The notes: generated by a model not told the origin, from the sequence alone. 64,000 nt of DNA from an uncultured Verrucomicrobiales bacterium (GCA_937969495.1 CALBVY010000037.1:1-64000), one strand, 5' to 3'. Positions 32,324 to 41,671 are shown, counted from the first letter of the stretch. Made by a program: numbers and translations.

Positions 32324-32442
32324 GGCGAACGTAGAGCTCACCGCAGCCTAGGCAACAGCAAACATATTATTAAGGGGTTTTCTCCAACCGCACCAAACAA
32401 AATCGCGGATGGTTAGCTGTCGAGCAAAGATACTTGTTAGGC
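32324..32442 (-). repeat. Best attC-like site: 119-base imperfect inverted repeat
   Basis: On the minus strand GCCTAAC (32442-32436) fits the RYYYAAC consensus exactly and begins six bases after the stop codon of the upstream ORF. The opposite end is GTTCGCC (32330-32324). Inner arms GCTCGACAGC and GCTGCGGTGAGC pair with extra bases on one side, as attC L boxes do. The left end GCCTAACAAGT and the right end TGAGCTC..ACGTT match the consensus used to amplify environmental cassettes. The next ORF starts 14 bases downstream. Confidence 0.65.
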
Positions 32443-32448
32443 TTATTC

Positions 32449-32823
32449 TTATGATAAGCCTGGAATTCTATATTGCTTACGACACGAGGAACACTCTACA
32501 ACTCTCCATATAGTTTCATCCTTAAATCCAAATATTTGACTCTCTGAGATCGATATAGTGCTAATATTTTTCATCCTGCAACCACACTCCGAACATCGAG
32601 GGAGTGATACCAACGCTTTAAAAAGAATAGTTAACATAAACAACCCAACGCCAACCATGAAAGACCATACAAGCACAGTCTGCAAAGTGTCCTCCGCAGC
32701 ATATGCCTCCTGCCTGTAAAGAGCACAACTACCAGCAACTGCAGGAATCAAAGAAACACTCATTACATGCATCATATTCCGCAAATGAAACCTCTTGAGT
32801 TCGGGTGGAAACGAAGAATTCAT
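32449..32823 (-). CDS. Hypothetical membrane protein with zinc-ribbon tail
   Basis: The 124-residue protein has two membrane segments (residues ~20-40 and ~50-75) and a C-terminal zinc-ribbon-like part with CSECGC and CSSCRKQYR about 30 residues apart. Function is not recognised. I chose the ATG at 32823; the sequence GTTCGGC (attC R'-like) ends three bases before it on the minus strand. The stop lies six bases before the best attC-like site, so ORF plus site have the form of a gene cassette. Confidence 0.6.
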   Translation of the reverse strand: MNSSFPPELKRFHLRNMMHVMSVSLIPAVAGSCALYRQEAYAAEDTLQTVLVWSFMVGVGLFMLTILFKALVSLPRCSECGCRMKNISTISISESQIFGFKDETIWRVVECSSCRKQYRIPGLS

Positions 32824-32833
32824 TTTGCCGAAC

Positions 32834-33130
32834 AGTATAATGAGTTGACTTAATATCAAATCGTTTTGGATTCGATAACATTAGGAATATCTTACACAAT
32901 CCGACGTGAAAGCCTAATTTCGCTTAGTATTTATCCTCGAAAAACCGGGGACGACAAGGAGTTTTCATTGTATATATCCGTCTATTTAAGATATCTATTG
33001 TTTCTGATATCACCCTTAGAATGAATACCCTGAAATGATTTTATGGAGGTAAAGAGTGAGATAGCTCCACATAGCTCATGGTTTATTAAAAGCTATTGTG
33101 TATGCCTTTTCGAAAATACATCACCCCCAT
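32834..33130. other. AT-rich gene-free stretch beside the array
   Basis: No ORF of note, RNA gene or clear repeat is visible between the first cassette-like ORF and the tRNA terminator. A second attC box to pair with the GTTCGGC at 32833-32827 was looked for and not found. Confidence 0.5.
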
Positions 33131-33175
33131 AAAACATTTCACCTCAGCCCTGAAATCCAGAGCTGAGGTGAAATG
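33131..33175 (-). terminator. terminator starting inside the tRNA-Glu CCA end
   Basis: CATTTCACCTCAGC (33135-33148) and GCTGAGGTGAAATG (33162-33175) are exact 14-base inverted repeats, followed on the minus strand by GTTTTATG. The upstream arm overlaps the last two bases of the encoded CCA. Confidence 0.85.
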
Positions 33176-33248
33176 GCAACCTGTACGGGACTCGAACCCG
33201 TGTTGCCGCCGTGAAAGGGCGGAGTCCTAACCACTAGACGAACAGGTC
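33174..33248 (-). tRNA. tRNA-Glu (anticodon TTC)
   Basis: The minus strand folds into a full cloverleaf: acceptor GACCTGT/ACAGGTT (first pair G-U), anticodon stem CCGCC/GGCGG around CTTTCAC with TTC, and a T arm with GGTTCGAGTCC. CCA is encoded (33176-33174). It is read away from kdsD and toward the cassette-like region. Confidence 0.97.
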
Positions 33249-33397
33249 GCTTTCTTGTGGTGCGCTAAGCGCGGGCGGAAATTGCCATAACTTCCCAGAT
33301 AGGCAAGAAAAAATGATGTGAAATTTTACTTTCTCCAAAAACCTTTCATATTTTTACCCTTTTAGCATCACCGCGCCTTGGATAGATATAGGCAGTT

Positions 33398-34375
33398 ATG
33401 GAAATAAATTGCGTGGAAAAAGGTCGGCGTGTCTTTGAAATGGAGATCGAGGAGCTGCATCGAGTTTCCCAATCTTTAGCGGAGCCCTTCACTGAGGCTG
33501 TCGCCACGCTCAAGAAGACGCTAGACGCTCAAGGAAAGATCGTAGTCATCGGTATTGGTAAGTCTGGAAATATCGGCCACAAGATTGCTGCCACACTGAA
33601 TTCTACAGGAGCTACCTCGGTGGTGCTTAATTCACAAAATGCGCTACACGGTGATCTGGGGATCCTCTCAGATGGTGATGCTGTCATCGCCCTCTCCTAT
33701 TCTGGAGAAACCTCGGAATTGATCGATCTCCTCCCCTTTCTGAAACGTTTTGACGTCCGTATGATTGGTATCACTGGTCAGCTGGAATCAACATTAGGAA
33801 AACATAGTGATGTTACCCTACTGACTACGGTAAACCGTGAGGCATGCCCTCTCAATCTAGCGCCCACCTCGTCTTCTACGGCAATGCTGGTTATGGGTGA
33901 CGCCCTAGCGATGACGCTCTTAGAGTCACGGGGCTTTACCGAAGATGATTTCTCACGCTTTCATCCAGGCGGATCACTGGGGCGCGCGCTCTTAACCAAG
34001 GTCTCTGACATCATGCGTTCAGGAGCTGACCTTGCCTGTATTTCTCTACAAGCCACGGTGCACGATGCTCTTAGTGCCATGTCTCACGCGCGGAGTGGTG
34101 CCTGTGTCATCACCGCCGCTGATGGCACACTGGCGGGTATCTTCACGCACGGTGACTTTGCTCGCTCATTCCAAGAGAATGCCGATATTGGCTCCCACTC
34201 GATTCGCGAGCTTATGACCGCGAGCCCTATCACACTTAATTCCGACTCTCTGGCGGCAGAAGCGGTAAGCACGATTGGCACACACCGCATCGATGATATT
34301 GTTGTCTTAGACCCAGCGGGAAAACCCATCGGTCTCGTGGACACCCAAGACTTTGCACGATTAAAACTCATCTAA
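33398..34375 (+). CDS. kdsD: Arabinose-5-phosphate isomerase (KpsF/GutQ family)
   Basis: It converts ribulose 5-phosphate to arabinose 5-phosphate, the first step toward Kdo for lipopolysaccharide. A SIS domain (residues ~40-170; GIGKSGNIGHKIAATLNSTG, HGDLGIL, ALSYSGETSEL) is followed by two CBS domains (~205-325; VSDIMRSG, IRELMTASPITL). The 325-residue length is standard. It is followed 12 bases later by a lipoprotein gene. Presence of this gene supports a Gram-negative envelope with LPS. Confidence 0.93.
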   Translation: MEINCVEKGRRVFEMEIEELHRVSQSLAEPFTEAVATLKKTLDAQGKIVVIGIGKSGNIGHKIAATLNSTGATSVVLNSQNALHGDLGILSDGDAVIALSYSGETSELIDLLPFLKRFDVRMIGITGQLESTLGKHSDVTLLTTVNREACPLNLAPTSSSTAMLVMGDALAMTLLESRGFTEDDFSRFHPGGSLGRALLTKVSDIMRSGADLACISLQATVHDALSAMSHARSGACVITAADGTLAGIFTHGDFARSFQENADIGSHSIRELMTASPITLNSDSLAAEAVSTIGTHRIDDIVVLDPAGKPIGLVDTQDFARLKLI

Positions 34376-34387
34376 ACTTCAACGATT

Positions 34388-34918
34388 ATGAAATACGGCA
34401 AGCTTAATCTTTTTCTATTCTCACTAGCACTTCTAGGCATCACCTCCTGCGGGGAGCCAGATCCGTCTAAGCTCCCTACCATCAGCACTCCAGCCAATGC
34501 TCAGGTAGATCTCAGTAAAATCTCTCTAAGTATCAGTAATGCTACCATTACCCGTATCAATAATAACAATTACAGATTAAACTTCGACTACACGCTAACT
34601 AACACCGCAGGTGCTCACCTTTCTTTTGTCTGCATTTATGACAGCACAGATGAGATGATCGAAGTGGAACTTACTGACCAAATGCAACAGCGAATCGTCC
34701 CTAGCAAACGTCCGATGGAAGGTCTCACACTCACAGAGCCTCGCCCTCTAAAAATCCTTCATGGCAGCACCACAAGAAACTACCAAGCGCCACTCATGCC
34801 TGAGCTACGTGATGCGGGAGATCCCATCACGCTCCGAGTCCGTCTGCATGCGCCATCGCGCTATGATGAACTGCGTAGTAGCATCGAAGCTCCATCAATC
34901 ACCATTCCTTGGCCATAG
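34388..34918 (+). CDS. Hypothetical lipoprotein
   Basis: The 176-residue protein has a signal with GITSC (Cys21 as likely lipidation site) and a beta-rich mature domain resembling an Ig-like or LEA-type fold (ISNATITRINNNNYRLNFDY, TRNYQAPLMPE). No family is recognised. It lies 12 bases after kdsD and is probably co-transcribed, which may hint at an envelope role. Confidence 0.62.
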   Translation: MKYGKLNLFLFSLALLGITSCGEPDPSKLPTISTPANAQVDLSKISLSISNATITRINNNNYRLNFDYTLTNTAGAHLSFVCIYDSTDEMIEVELTDQMQQRIVPSKRPMEGLTLTEPRPLKILHGSTTRNYQAPLMPELRDAGDPITLRVRLHAPSRYDELRSSIEAPSITIPWP

Positions 34919-35026
34919 AATCGAGCTAATTTGAATCTTGCAACTTCAGGCCGCCTCACCAAACTGCGCGCCCAAGTAAAACGTCTTTATTTATTTTTTA
35001 AACAACCCAATAACTATCCAAAATCC

Positions 35027-35593
35027 ATGGCATCCATCGTAGCAACCAACGTCAAAAAAGGTCAATGTATCAAGTATGAAGGTGAAACAGGTATCGTCCT
35101 GAATCTCGAACACCGTACCCCAGGAAAAGGTAACGCGCTCATCGCAGCCACCATCCGATCATTCCAAACTGGCAAGACTAAGACCATCCGCTTTGCCTCC
35201 AGTGACAAAGTAGAAATCGTAGAAACAGACCGTCAGAAACTAGAATTTTCCTACGCAGATCCTACTGGCTTCAACTTCATGGATATGAACACCTATGAAA
35301 CGATTACCCTCAACGAAGAACTCATCGGCGATAACAAAAACTACCTCGTTGAAGGTATGACAGCCGAGGTCCTCTTTCTCGAAGAGAATGCTGTCACCGT
35401 AGATGTGCCCGCCGTTGTTGAGCTCACCGTCACTGAATCCTCTGAGGGCATCAAGGGAGACACTGCTAACAACCCCACCAAGCCAGCCACTCTGGAAACA
35501 GGGCTCGTGGTTCAAGTCCCCTTGTTTGTCAAACCTGGTGACAAGCTGAAAATCAACACCACAGACGGCTCTTACTCTGGACGCGCTAACTAA
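35027..35593 (+). CDS. efp: Elongation factor P
   Basis: EF-P relieves ribosome stalling at proline runs. With the ATG at 35027 the 188-residue length is standard and the tip lysine falls at residue 34 in TPGKGNA, the position modified in E. coli. Three beta-barrel domains are recognisable, ending in VKPGDKLKINTTDGSYSGR. The longer frame to 34931 is rejected because it adds unrelated residues. The start is preceded by AAATCC without a Shine-Dalgarno sequence. The modifying enzymes are not in the window. Confidence 0.96.
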   Translation: MASIVATNVKKGQCIKYEGETGIVLNLEHRTPGKGNALIAATIRSFQTGKTKTIRFASSDKVEIVETDRQKLEFSYADPTGFNFMDMNTYETITLNEELIGDNKNYLVEGMTAEVLFLEENAVTVDVPAVVELTVTESSEGIKGDTANNPTKPATLETGLVVQVPLFVKPGDKLKINTTDGSYSGRAN

Positions 35594-35782
35594 GACCATT
35601 TATCGAACCCCCACTCTGTGCACCGTCATAACCTGGAATGATCAATTCCTTCAGCTCTTCCGCAAATGCGCCGAACTTGATCGCAGTGGCAATGATGATT
35701 GCATTACATGATCGAATTTCTTCGAAACCAAAACCACGCCTAACTAGAATCACCTCTTCAAACTAACTATTTTATTTCATCC

Positions 35783-36409
35783 ATGAAAGATTACCAAGGC
35801 GAGGAAATCCTCGTAGTCACACGCGAGCTATTTGATAAGCTCGGAGATTTCCAAGGCATCCATACTCAGGTCGATCACTACCTACCAGAGCTCCTACACC
35901 CATCTAACAATTTCTTTACTGCTCGTGGCCCTGCTGAGGAAGACCCCAGCCATAAGCAGCTGATCCCCTACTGTATTTTCCGGGTAAAAGATGCAGAAAG
36001 CACCCGCTACCTTCATTATACACGAGGCAAATCCGGCGGTGAATCTCGCCTACACGCGCAAGTATCTATAGGCATCGGTGGCCATATCAATCCAGTAGAT
36101 CATCGCGAAGACCACCTCGGCTTAGACACCTACATGGCAGGTGTAGAAAGAGAGATTGATGAGGAGCTCAATATTGGAGGGAACTACACGAATAAAATTG
36201 TTGCCCTACTCAACGATGATTCCAACAGCGTTGGTCAAGTTCACTTAGGCATTGTCCACATGATCGACTTAGAGACAGATGACGTAATGGCAAACGAAGA
36301 CGCCATTGCTAACCTCGCTCTTACAACTCTTGATGAGCTACGAGGAGATCTTTACGAACGGTTAGAAACATGGACGCGCTACTGCGTAGATAACATCGAG
36401 AGCTTGTAA
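35783..36409 (+). CDS. Nudix-like hydrolase
   Basis: The 208-residue protein carries a Nudix box in modified form: GIGGHINPVDH, then after an insertion AGVEREIDEELNI, giving the G...REIDEEL core that binds Mg and hydrolyses nucleoside diphosphate-linked compounds. The segment LLNDDSNSVGQVHLGIVHMI follows. Substrate is unknown. Relatives are annotated as predicted phosphoesterase of the MutT family. The gap of 189 bases to efp shows no other gene. Confidence 0.72.
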   Translation: MKDYQGEEILVVTRELFDKLGDFQGIHTQVDHYLPELLHPSNNFFTARGPAEEDPSHKQLIPYCIFRVKDAESTRYLHYTRGKSGGESRLHAQVSIGIGGHINPVDHREDHLGLDTYMAGVEREIDEELNIGGNYTNKIVALLNDDSNSVGQVHLGIVHMIDLETDDVMANEDAIANLALTTLDELRGDLYERLETWTRYCVDNIESL

Positions 36410-36487
36410 ACTAAACAGCTCATGCACAGCCTGTTTGAAAGTTTTTTTCAGCTGACATTCATCAATGATACCGCATATTGATAACCT

Positions 36488-37342
36488 ATGACTGGACTTA
36501 TCCTCAAAATCGACTGCCCAGACCAGCCGAGTGTCGTCTCCAAAATAGCCTCCTATGTAGCGGACTATTCTGGTAGCCTGGTAGAATTTTCCCAATTTAC
36601 CAATACTCAGCTAGCCAAGTTTTTTGCCCGAGTGCAGATTAATACATCTAATCTCAGCGTTGATGTGGAAGATTTCATCAGTGGCTTTACAACGCTGGGA
36701 AAGTCACTCTCTGCAAGCTGGAATTTCCGCCGACTACCTTACAAGATGCGCACCGCAGTGATGGTGACAAAGACCGATCACTGCCTCAATGAAATCCTCT
36801 GGCGCACCAGTCTAGGTGAACTACCCATTGAAATCACCTCCGTGATTGGGAATCGTGACAACTGCCAAAAAATCGCAGAACAAGCCAAACTACCCTTCCA
36901 CTTCATTGATATGGACGGAGAGAAAAAAGAAGCTGGGTTCCGTAAAGTCCACGAGATCCTAAAAGAAGAAAACGTAGAACTCACGGTATTAGCACGGTTT
37001 ATGCAGATTTTACCTAACTGGTTTTGTGACAAACACAGTGGGAAAATCATCAATATCCACCACTCATTCCTACCTGCTTTCATCGGCGCTCACCCTTATA
37101 GGCAAGCTTATGAACGTGGCGTAAAACTCATTGGAGCTACATGCCACTACGTCACCAGTGATTTGGATGCAGGCCCTATTATCGAACAAGAAGTGCAGCG
37201 TGTGCAACACTTCCATACGCCTAAAGACCTAATGCGCTTAGGCCGTGACTGTGAACGTGATGCCATTGCACGTGGTATCCGCTACCACGTGCATGATCGT
37301 ACTATCATCCACGAAAATCGTGCCATTGTTTTCCCCGACTAA
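36488..37342 (+). CDS. purU: Formyltetrahydrofolate deformylase
   Basis: It hydrolyses 10-formyl-THF to formate and THF, balancing one-carbon pools. An N-terminal ACT domain (residues ~1-85, LILKIDCPDQPSVVSKIASY) is followed by a formyltransferase-like domain (~90-284) with NIHHSFLPAFIGAHPY and TSDLDAGPIIEQEV, holding the catalytic His and Asp. At 284 residues it is the usual size. It converges with proA, leaving an eight-base gap. Confidence 0.95.
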   Translation: MTGLILKIDCPDQPSVVSKIASYVADYSGSLVEFSQFTNTQLAKFFARVQINTSNLSVDVEDFISGFTTLGKSLSASWNFRRLPYKMRTAVMVTKTDHCLNEILWRTSLGELPIEITSVIGNRDNCQKIAEQAKLPFHFIDMDGEKKEAGFRKVHEILKEENVELTVLARFMQILPNWFCDKHSGKIINIHHSFLPAFIGAHPYRQAYERGVKLIGATCHYVTSDLDAGPIIEQEVQRVQHFHTPKDLMRLGRDCERDAIARGIRYHVHDRTIIHENRAIVFPD

Positions 37343-37350
37343 GCGAAAAA

Positions 37351-38634
37351 CTAAGTTGTAGCATTTAATGTCCTAGTCTGACCAGTGCCCCGAATACGGT
37401 ACTGGTAGGATGTCAGCTCACGCAAAGCCATCGGCCCACGAGCATGTAGCTTATCCGTAGAAATACCAATCTCAGCTCCGAAGCCAAACTCTCCACCGTC
37501 ACTAAAACGCGTAGATACATTATGAAAAACACAGGCACTATCAATCCTACTAATAAAGCTCTCTGCCCGCTCCTGATCAGCAGTGACGATACAGTCTGAA
37601 TGACGAGAGCTATGAGTATTGATATGGTCAATTGCCTCAGACATACTCTCCACCACCTTGATTGCGATAACAAGATCCAGATATTCAGCATCCCAGTCTT
37701 CCGCCGCAGCAGGCTGCACCCTATCTACTAGTATACCTATCGTCTTTTTGCAGCCACGCATTTCCACACCCTTTTCTGCAAAAACCTCAGCCATTTTTGG
37801 CAGGAAATCTTCTGCCACAGTAGCATGCACAAGCAGAGTTTCTAGAGCATTACAAACACCTGGCTTCTGTGTCTTTGCATCATCTGCTAGAGACACTGCC
37901 ATCTCAATATCAGCAGCTCTATCAACATAGGTGTGGCAAATACCATCGTAATGCTTAATCACTGGCATACGCGCGAGAGAAACCACTGTTTCTATCAGCC
38001 CTTTACCACCACGAGGAATAATAACATCAAGCCACTGATCCATACCCGCCATGACACTGACACTTTGCCGGTCTGTAAAAGGGATCAGCTGAATAGCATT
38101 CACTGGTAACCCAGCTTTCTCACCTCCAGACTGAAGTGCTGCAGCTAGAGCTTTATTTGAATGAATAGCCTCAGAGCCACCTCGAAGAATGGTAGCATTC
38201 CCTGATTTAAGACAAAGCACCGCCGCATCACTAGTCACATTAGGACGACTCTCGTAAATGATTCCAATGACGCCAATAGGAACACGAAGTTGCTGAATAT
38301 GCACACCATTAGGCCGCGTCCACTCCTCCAGCACCTCACCTACAGGATCCGGAAGATCTGCGACTTCTTCTACTCCAGAAGCAATCGCCTCAAGACGAAC
38401 AGGATCTAACCGAAGACGATCTAACATAGCGGAAGTTAGTCCATTCTCCTCACCTGCTTGAAGATCCAATAGATTAGCTCTTAAAATCTCATCTTCATGT
38501 TCGCGTAGCCCAATAGCCATCGAACGAAGAATGTTATTTTTTGTCTTTGAATCCAGCGTCGCCAAAGCATGTGCCGCAGCTCTCGCTTTAGCACCCATAC
38601 CTAGAATAATTTCTTTAATTTCTTCGTTGTCCAT
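37351..38634 (-). CDS. proA: Glutamate-5-semialdehyde dehydrogenase (gamma-glutamyl phosphate reductase)
   Basis: It reduces gamma-glutamyl phosphate with NADPH in proline synthesis. The aldehyde-dehydrogenase fold is complete; the catalytic Cys is in TQKPGVCNALETLLVH, with GVIGIIYESRPNVTSDAA and SDGGEFGFGAEIGISTDKLHARGP near the C-terminus. Length is 427. It follows cysK by 11 bases in the same direction, so they form a two-gene operon; proB is not here. Confidence 0.96.
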   Translation of the reverse strand: MDNEEIKEIILGMGAKARAAAHALATLDSKTKNNILRSMAIGLREHEDEILRANLLDLQAGEENGLTSAMLDRLRLDPVRLEAIASGVEEVADLPDPVGEVLEEWTRPNGVHIQQLRVPIGVIGIIYESRPNVTSDAAVLCLKSGNATILRGGSEAIHSNKALAAALQSGGEKAGLPVNAIQLIPFTDRQSVSVMAGMDQWLDVIIPRGGKGLIETVVSLARMPVIKHYDGICHTYVDRAADIEMAVSLADDAKTQKPGVCNALETLLVHATVAEDFLPKMAEVFAEKGVEMRGCKKTIGILVDRVQPAAAEDWDAEYLDLVIAIKVVESMSEAIDHINTHSSRHSDCIVTADQERAESFISRIDSACVFHNVSTRFSDGGEFGFGAEIGISTDKLHARGPMALRELTSYQYRIRGTGQTRTLNATT

Positions 38635-38645
38635 ATGACGTAATA

Positions 38646-39611
38646 TTAAATATCTGATACCTCTAGTTGGCTTACCTCGTCTTTTATTTGCTGAGCGAGA
38701 GGCGTACTGAGATAACGCTCCGTGCTACTACAGCCTACAGTCACGATCCTTTTACCAGCAAACTCTGGACGCTTGGCTAACTGAATAGCCGACCAAATAT
38801 TAGCCCCACTAGAAATACCCACAGGTAATCCCTCATTCTGAGCAACATTCTGCGCCATTGCAAAAGCATCCTCATTAGAAACCTGAAGCACCTCATCAAT
38901 AATATCCACATTGAGATTACCAGGAATAAAGCCTGCACCAATCCCCTGAATCTTATGTGGACCAGGCTTCCCTCCAGAAATCACAGGACTATCCGTAGGC
39001 TCTACCGCAAAGGACTTCATGTCACAGCGGCTTTTTAACACTTCACTCACGCCGGTAATCGTCCCGCCAGTGCCTACTCCAGCAACAAAGGCATCAATTT
39101 TACCATCGGTAGCGGCCCAGATTTCTTCCGCAGTCGTCTGGCGATGTGCCTCTGGGTTTGCAGGATTATCAAACTGACTAGGACCAAAAGCACCTTCGCC
39201 AAGCTCTTCGACCATTTGTTTAGCCTTTAAAATAGCTCCTCCCATCCCCTTTGGCCCAGGAGTTAGCACGATTTCCGCGCCCAGCATACGGAGTAGCACT
39301 CGGCGCTCCATAGACATCGTTTCCGGCATAGTGAGAATACAACGGTAACCTTTAGCCCGAGCAACAAATGCCAGTGCTATGCCTGTGTTTCCAGAGGTTG
39401 GCTCCACAATGGTACCTCCCGGTTGAAGCAAGCCGTCTTGCTCAGCAGCCTGAATCATCGAGCGCCCTATCCGATCTTTAACACTAAAGAGCGGATTAAA
39501 AAATTCACACTTTACGAGGATCTCGGCATCCAGCCCTTGGGTGACGTAATTAAGTTTAACCAATGGGGTATTACCGACGGTATCTACTAGGTTGTTTGCT
39601 ATAGTGGTCAT
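38646..39611 (-). CDS. cysK: Cysteine synthase A
   Basis: This PLP enzyme makes cysteine from O-acetylserine and sulfide. PLP Lys is in [13 protein letters not shown] (residue ~44); [11 protein letters not shown] and [11 protein letters not shown] are intact. Length 321 fits CysK. The C-terminal residues end SDI, not the classic. It leads the cysK-proA unit and complements cysE at 27.9 kb. Confidence 0.94.
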   Translation of the reverse strand: MTTIANNLVDTVGNTPLVKLNYVTQGLDAEILVKCEFFNPLFSVKDRIGRSMIQAAEQDGLLQPGGTIVEPTSGNTGIALAFVARAKGYRCILTMPETMSMERRVLLRMLGAEIVLTPGPKGMGGAILKAKQMVEELGEGAFGPSQFDNPANPEAHRQTTAEEIWAATDGKIDAFVAGVGTGGTITGVSEVLKSRCDMKSFAVEPTDSPVISGGKPGPHKIQGIGAGFIPGNLNVDIIDEVLQVSNEDAFAMAQNVAQNEGLPVGISSGANIWSAIQLAKRPEFAGKRIVTVGCSSTERYLSTPLAQQIKDEVSQLEVSDI

Positions 39612-39746
39612 AATAATGGAATGTTTGTTGTTTAATCTGCCACTGACTCTCGCCGATTCATCTCAGCAATCAAGCTTGATTCGCCTCATACTTCGTCATG
39701 TTCTGAAAATCCGTGCCTTTCCTAAAAATTATGATAAAAACCCCTC

Positions 39747-40853
39747 GTGTCTGCTATTGAAAAAAACACCACCTCTCTTCTAGGGCTCAGTAAAAAAGAC
39801 CTAGAAACATTCTTCACCAACGCCGGTGAAAAGCCCTATCGCGCTAAGCAGGTACAGGAGTGGATCTTCCAACAACGTGTGCAAGAAATCTCAGAGATGA
39901 CCAATCTCTCAGCACCACTCCGCGAGCGCCTCTCTGCGGAATTCCACCTCTCTGACATGACACATGTAGAGACTAAGGGCTCTGCTGATACTACGCGTAA
40001 GTTTCTCTTCCGCCTCCACGATGGCCGTTATGTGGAGACCGTCTTTATCCCAGCCTCCAAGGGGCTGAATGGTAGACAATCAGATAGGAAAACAATCTGC
40101 GTATCCTCTCAAGTAGGCTGCGCATTTGGCTGTAAATTCTGCGCTTCTGGCCTAGCCGGCTTTACCCGAAACCTCAGTGCAGCAGAAATCGTAGGCCAAA
40201 TGATGATGGTGGAAAAAATCACAGGAGACACCATCAATAACATCGTCTTTATGGGAATGGGTGAGCCTCTGGCTAACATCAAAAATCTCATTCAATCATT
40301 AGAAATAATTACCAGTCACTGGGGTCTAAATATTGGCGCACGCCACATCACTGTATCTACTTCCGGTCTAGCTCCAGCGATCAAAAAACTCGCTGAGTTC
40401 CCAGTCCCTATCCGCTTAGCGATCTCTCTGCATGGCGCCACCGATGACGTCCGTGACCTCATCATGCCCGTCAATAAAAAGTGGCAGATTAAGGAGTTGT
40501 TCGAATCACTTCATTACTGGAGAAAGCACAAAAAACAAAAAATTTCCTTAGAGTATATTCTTATTCAGGGAGTAAACGACTCCATGGAACAAGCCAGTAT
40601 CCTTGCCAAACGCGCCAAGGGGATTAATGCAAAAGTCAACCTCATCCCCTACAACACCGTAGAGGGCCTAGACTGGGTGCGTCCATCTGAAGAAGTATGC
40701 TACGCATTCCGTGACATCATCGCAGGGGCAGGAATCAATACCACCCTCCGCTTAGAGAAAGGCCATGATATCAACGCCGCCTGCGGACAGCTTAGGCTGA
40801 AAAAGGAAACAGCTGAGGGCATCATCCCTGCACCCGTCAAGGCTGGCAGGTGA
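39747..40853 (+). CDS. rlmN: Dual-specificity rRNA/tRNA adenine C2-methyltransferase RlmN
   Basis: This radical-SAM enzyme methylates A2503 of 23S rRNA and A37 of some tRNAs. The cluster motif CAFGCKFC (C-x3-C-x2-C) lies near residue 127, followed by GMGEPLANI. The C-terminal mechanistic Cys lies in DINAACGQL. The GTG start gives 368 residues, normal for the family. It converges with a glutaredoxin gene six bases away. Confidence 0.95.
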   Translation: MSAIEKNTTSLLGLSKKDLETFFTNAGEKPYRAKQVQEWIFQQRVQEISEMTNLSAPLRERLSAEFHLSDMTHVETKGSADTTRKFLFRLHDGRYVETVFIPASKGLNGRQSDRKTICVSSQVGCAFGCKFCASGLAGFTRNLSAAEIVGQMMMVEKITGDTINNIVFMGMGEPLANIKNLIQSLEIITSHWGLNIGARHITVSTSGLAPAIKKLAEFPVPIRLAISLHGATDDVRDLIMPVNKKWQIKELFESLHYWRKHKKQKISLEYILIQGVNDSMEQASILAKRAKGINAKVNLIPYNTVEGLDWVRPSEEVCYAFRDIIAGAGINTTLRLEKGHDINAACGQLRLKKETAEGIIPAPVKAGR

Positions 40854-40859
40854 AGTATA

Positions 40860-41171
40860 TTAATGGTCAGGACAGCTACTATCCGTAGGAGCATCAGCAG
40901 GCACTGTGCTGGCTTGGATAAACTGCTTTTCCACGAGATACTGCTCCACCTCATCACCTGAAACATCAGCAAGCATATCACCATTTACCATCACACAAGG
41001 ACTCAGTGGCTGGCCACTTTTCTGCTCCATTTCCCAACGAAACGCTGGATTTTTGATAATATCCTTCTCGGTGAATTCAAGATCATACTTACGCATAATA
41101 GCGCGTACGCCCTCGCTCCAGCCGCAAAAAGTTTTCAGGTAGCAGATGATTTCAGGATTAGTTTCACTCAT
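40860..41171 (-). CDS. Glutaredoxin-family protein (C-x-x-S)
   Basis: With the ATG at 41171 the 103-residue protein has a thioredoxin-like fold: IICYLKTFCGWSEG, where CGWS (Cys16) is a monothiol-type active site, and LSPCVMVNG with the cis-Pro equivalent. It probably handles glutathione-type mixed disulfides or Fe-S carriers. The C-terminal tail ends SSCPDH. The longer frame to 41243 is rejected because it adds 24 residues not typical of the family. Confidence 0.8.
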   Translation of the reverse strand: MSETNPEIICYLKTFCGWSEGVRAIMRKYDLEFTEKDIIKNPAFRWEMEQKSGQPLSPCVMVNGDMLADVSGDEVEQYLVEKQFIQASTVPADAPTDSSCPDH

Positions 41172-41413
41172 AAAATTTAAAAGGTAGTTTGCCCCATCAA
41201 ATGACTCCATTAACACACTCTTTGCAACATGAATTATCACCAATAAACAGACGAAGGAATCAGCGTATCTAAATACACTATCAATTCAGTATTAACGAGA
41301 ATACAATCAATGAAGCTTTTAAGGTGTTCTATTCAGCCCAGATGTTGCATTCCTAGAAATCTAAATTATCTATCTAGGTTAAAGTCAACGCTCCTACACA
41401 TCTCCTCTGCGTC

Positions 41414-41671
41414 ATGCCACACAAGATTTACCAAGCCACCATCTCAGCAAACGGCGAACTCATCGACGGCTCACCGATCAACGAACTTTCTGCTGGTGAC
41501 CAGCTAGAACTTTGCATCAATGGCCAGCAACTCGTAAGTAATACGAATCCCCTCACCCTCCTTGGGCGTAGAAAAGAATACCTACCGCACTCCCATCATT
41601 TCGAGCTGACAGCTTTTCAACCCCAGCCCAATGGCACCTGCCAACTTCGCTACACGTTGAAAAAGCATTAG
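41414..41671 (+). CDS. Small hypothetical protein, 85 aa
   Basis: This soluble basic protein begins MPHKIYQATISANGELIDG and is beta-rich throughout. No family is recognised. It converges with the large TPR-like gene and overlaps its end by four bases. The reading frame is moderately convincing from the convergent fit and codon pattern, but it has no Shine-Dalgarno sequence. Confidence 0.45.
   Translation: MPHKIYQATISANGELIDGSPINELSAGDQLELCINGQQLVSNTNPLTLLGRRKEYLPHSHHFELTAFQPQPNGTCQLRYTLKKH

Noticed and set aside
30000-33248. tRNA-Glu as insertion site of a genomic island
   Set aside because: No copy of the tRNA 3' end was found at the other side of the region and no integrase is present; the attC-like reading explains the junctions better.
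34931-35026. N-terminal extension of EF-P
   Set aside because: The ATG at 35027 places the conserved lysine at residue 34 and gives the standard length.
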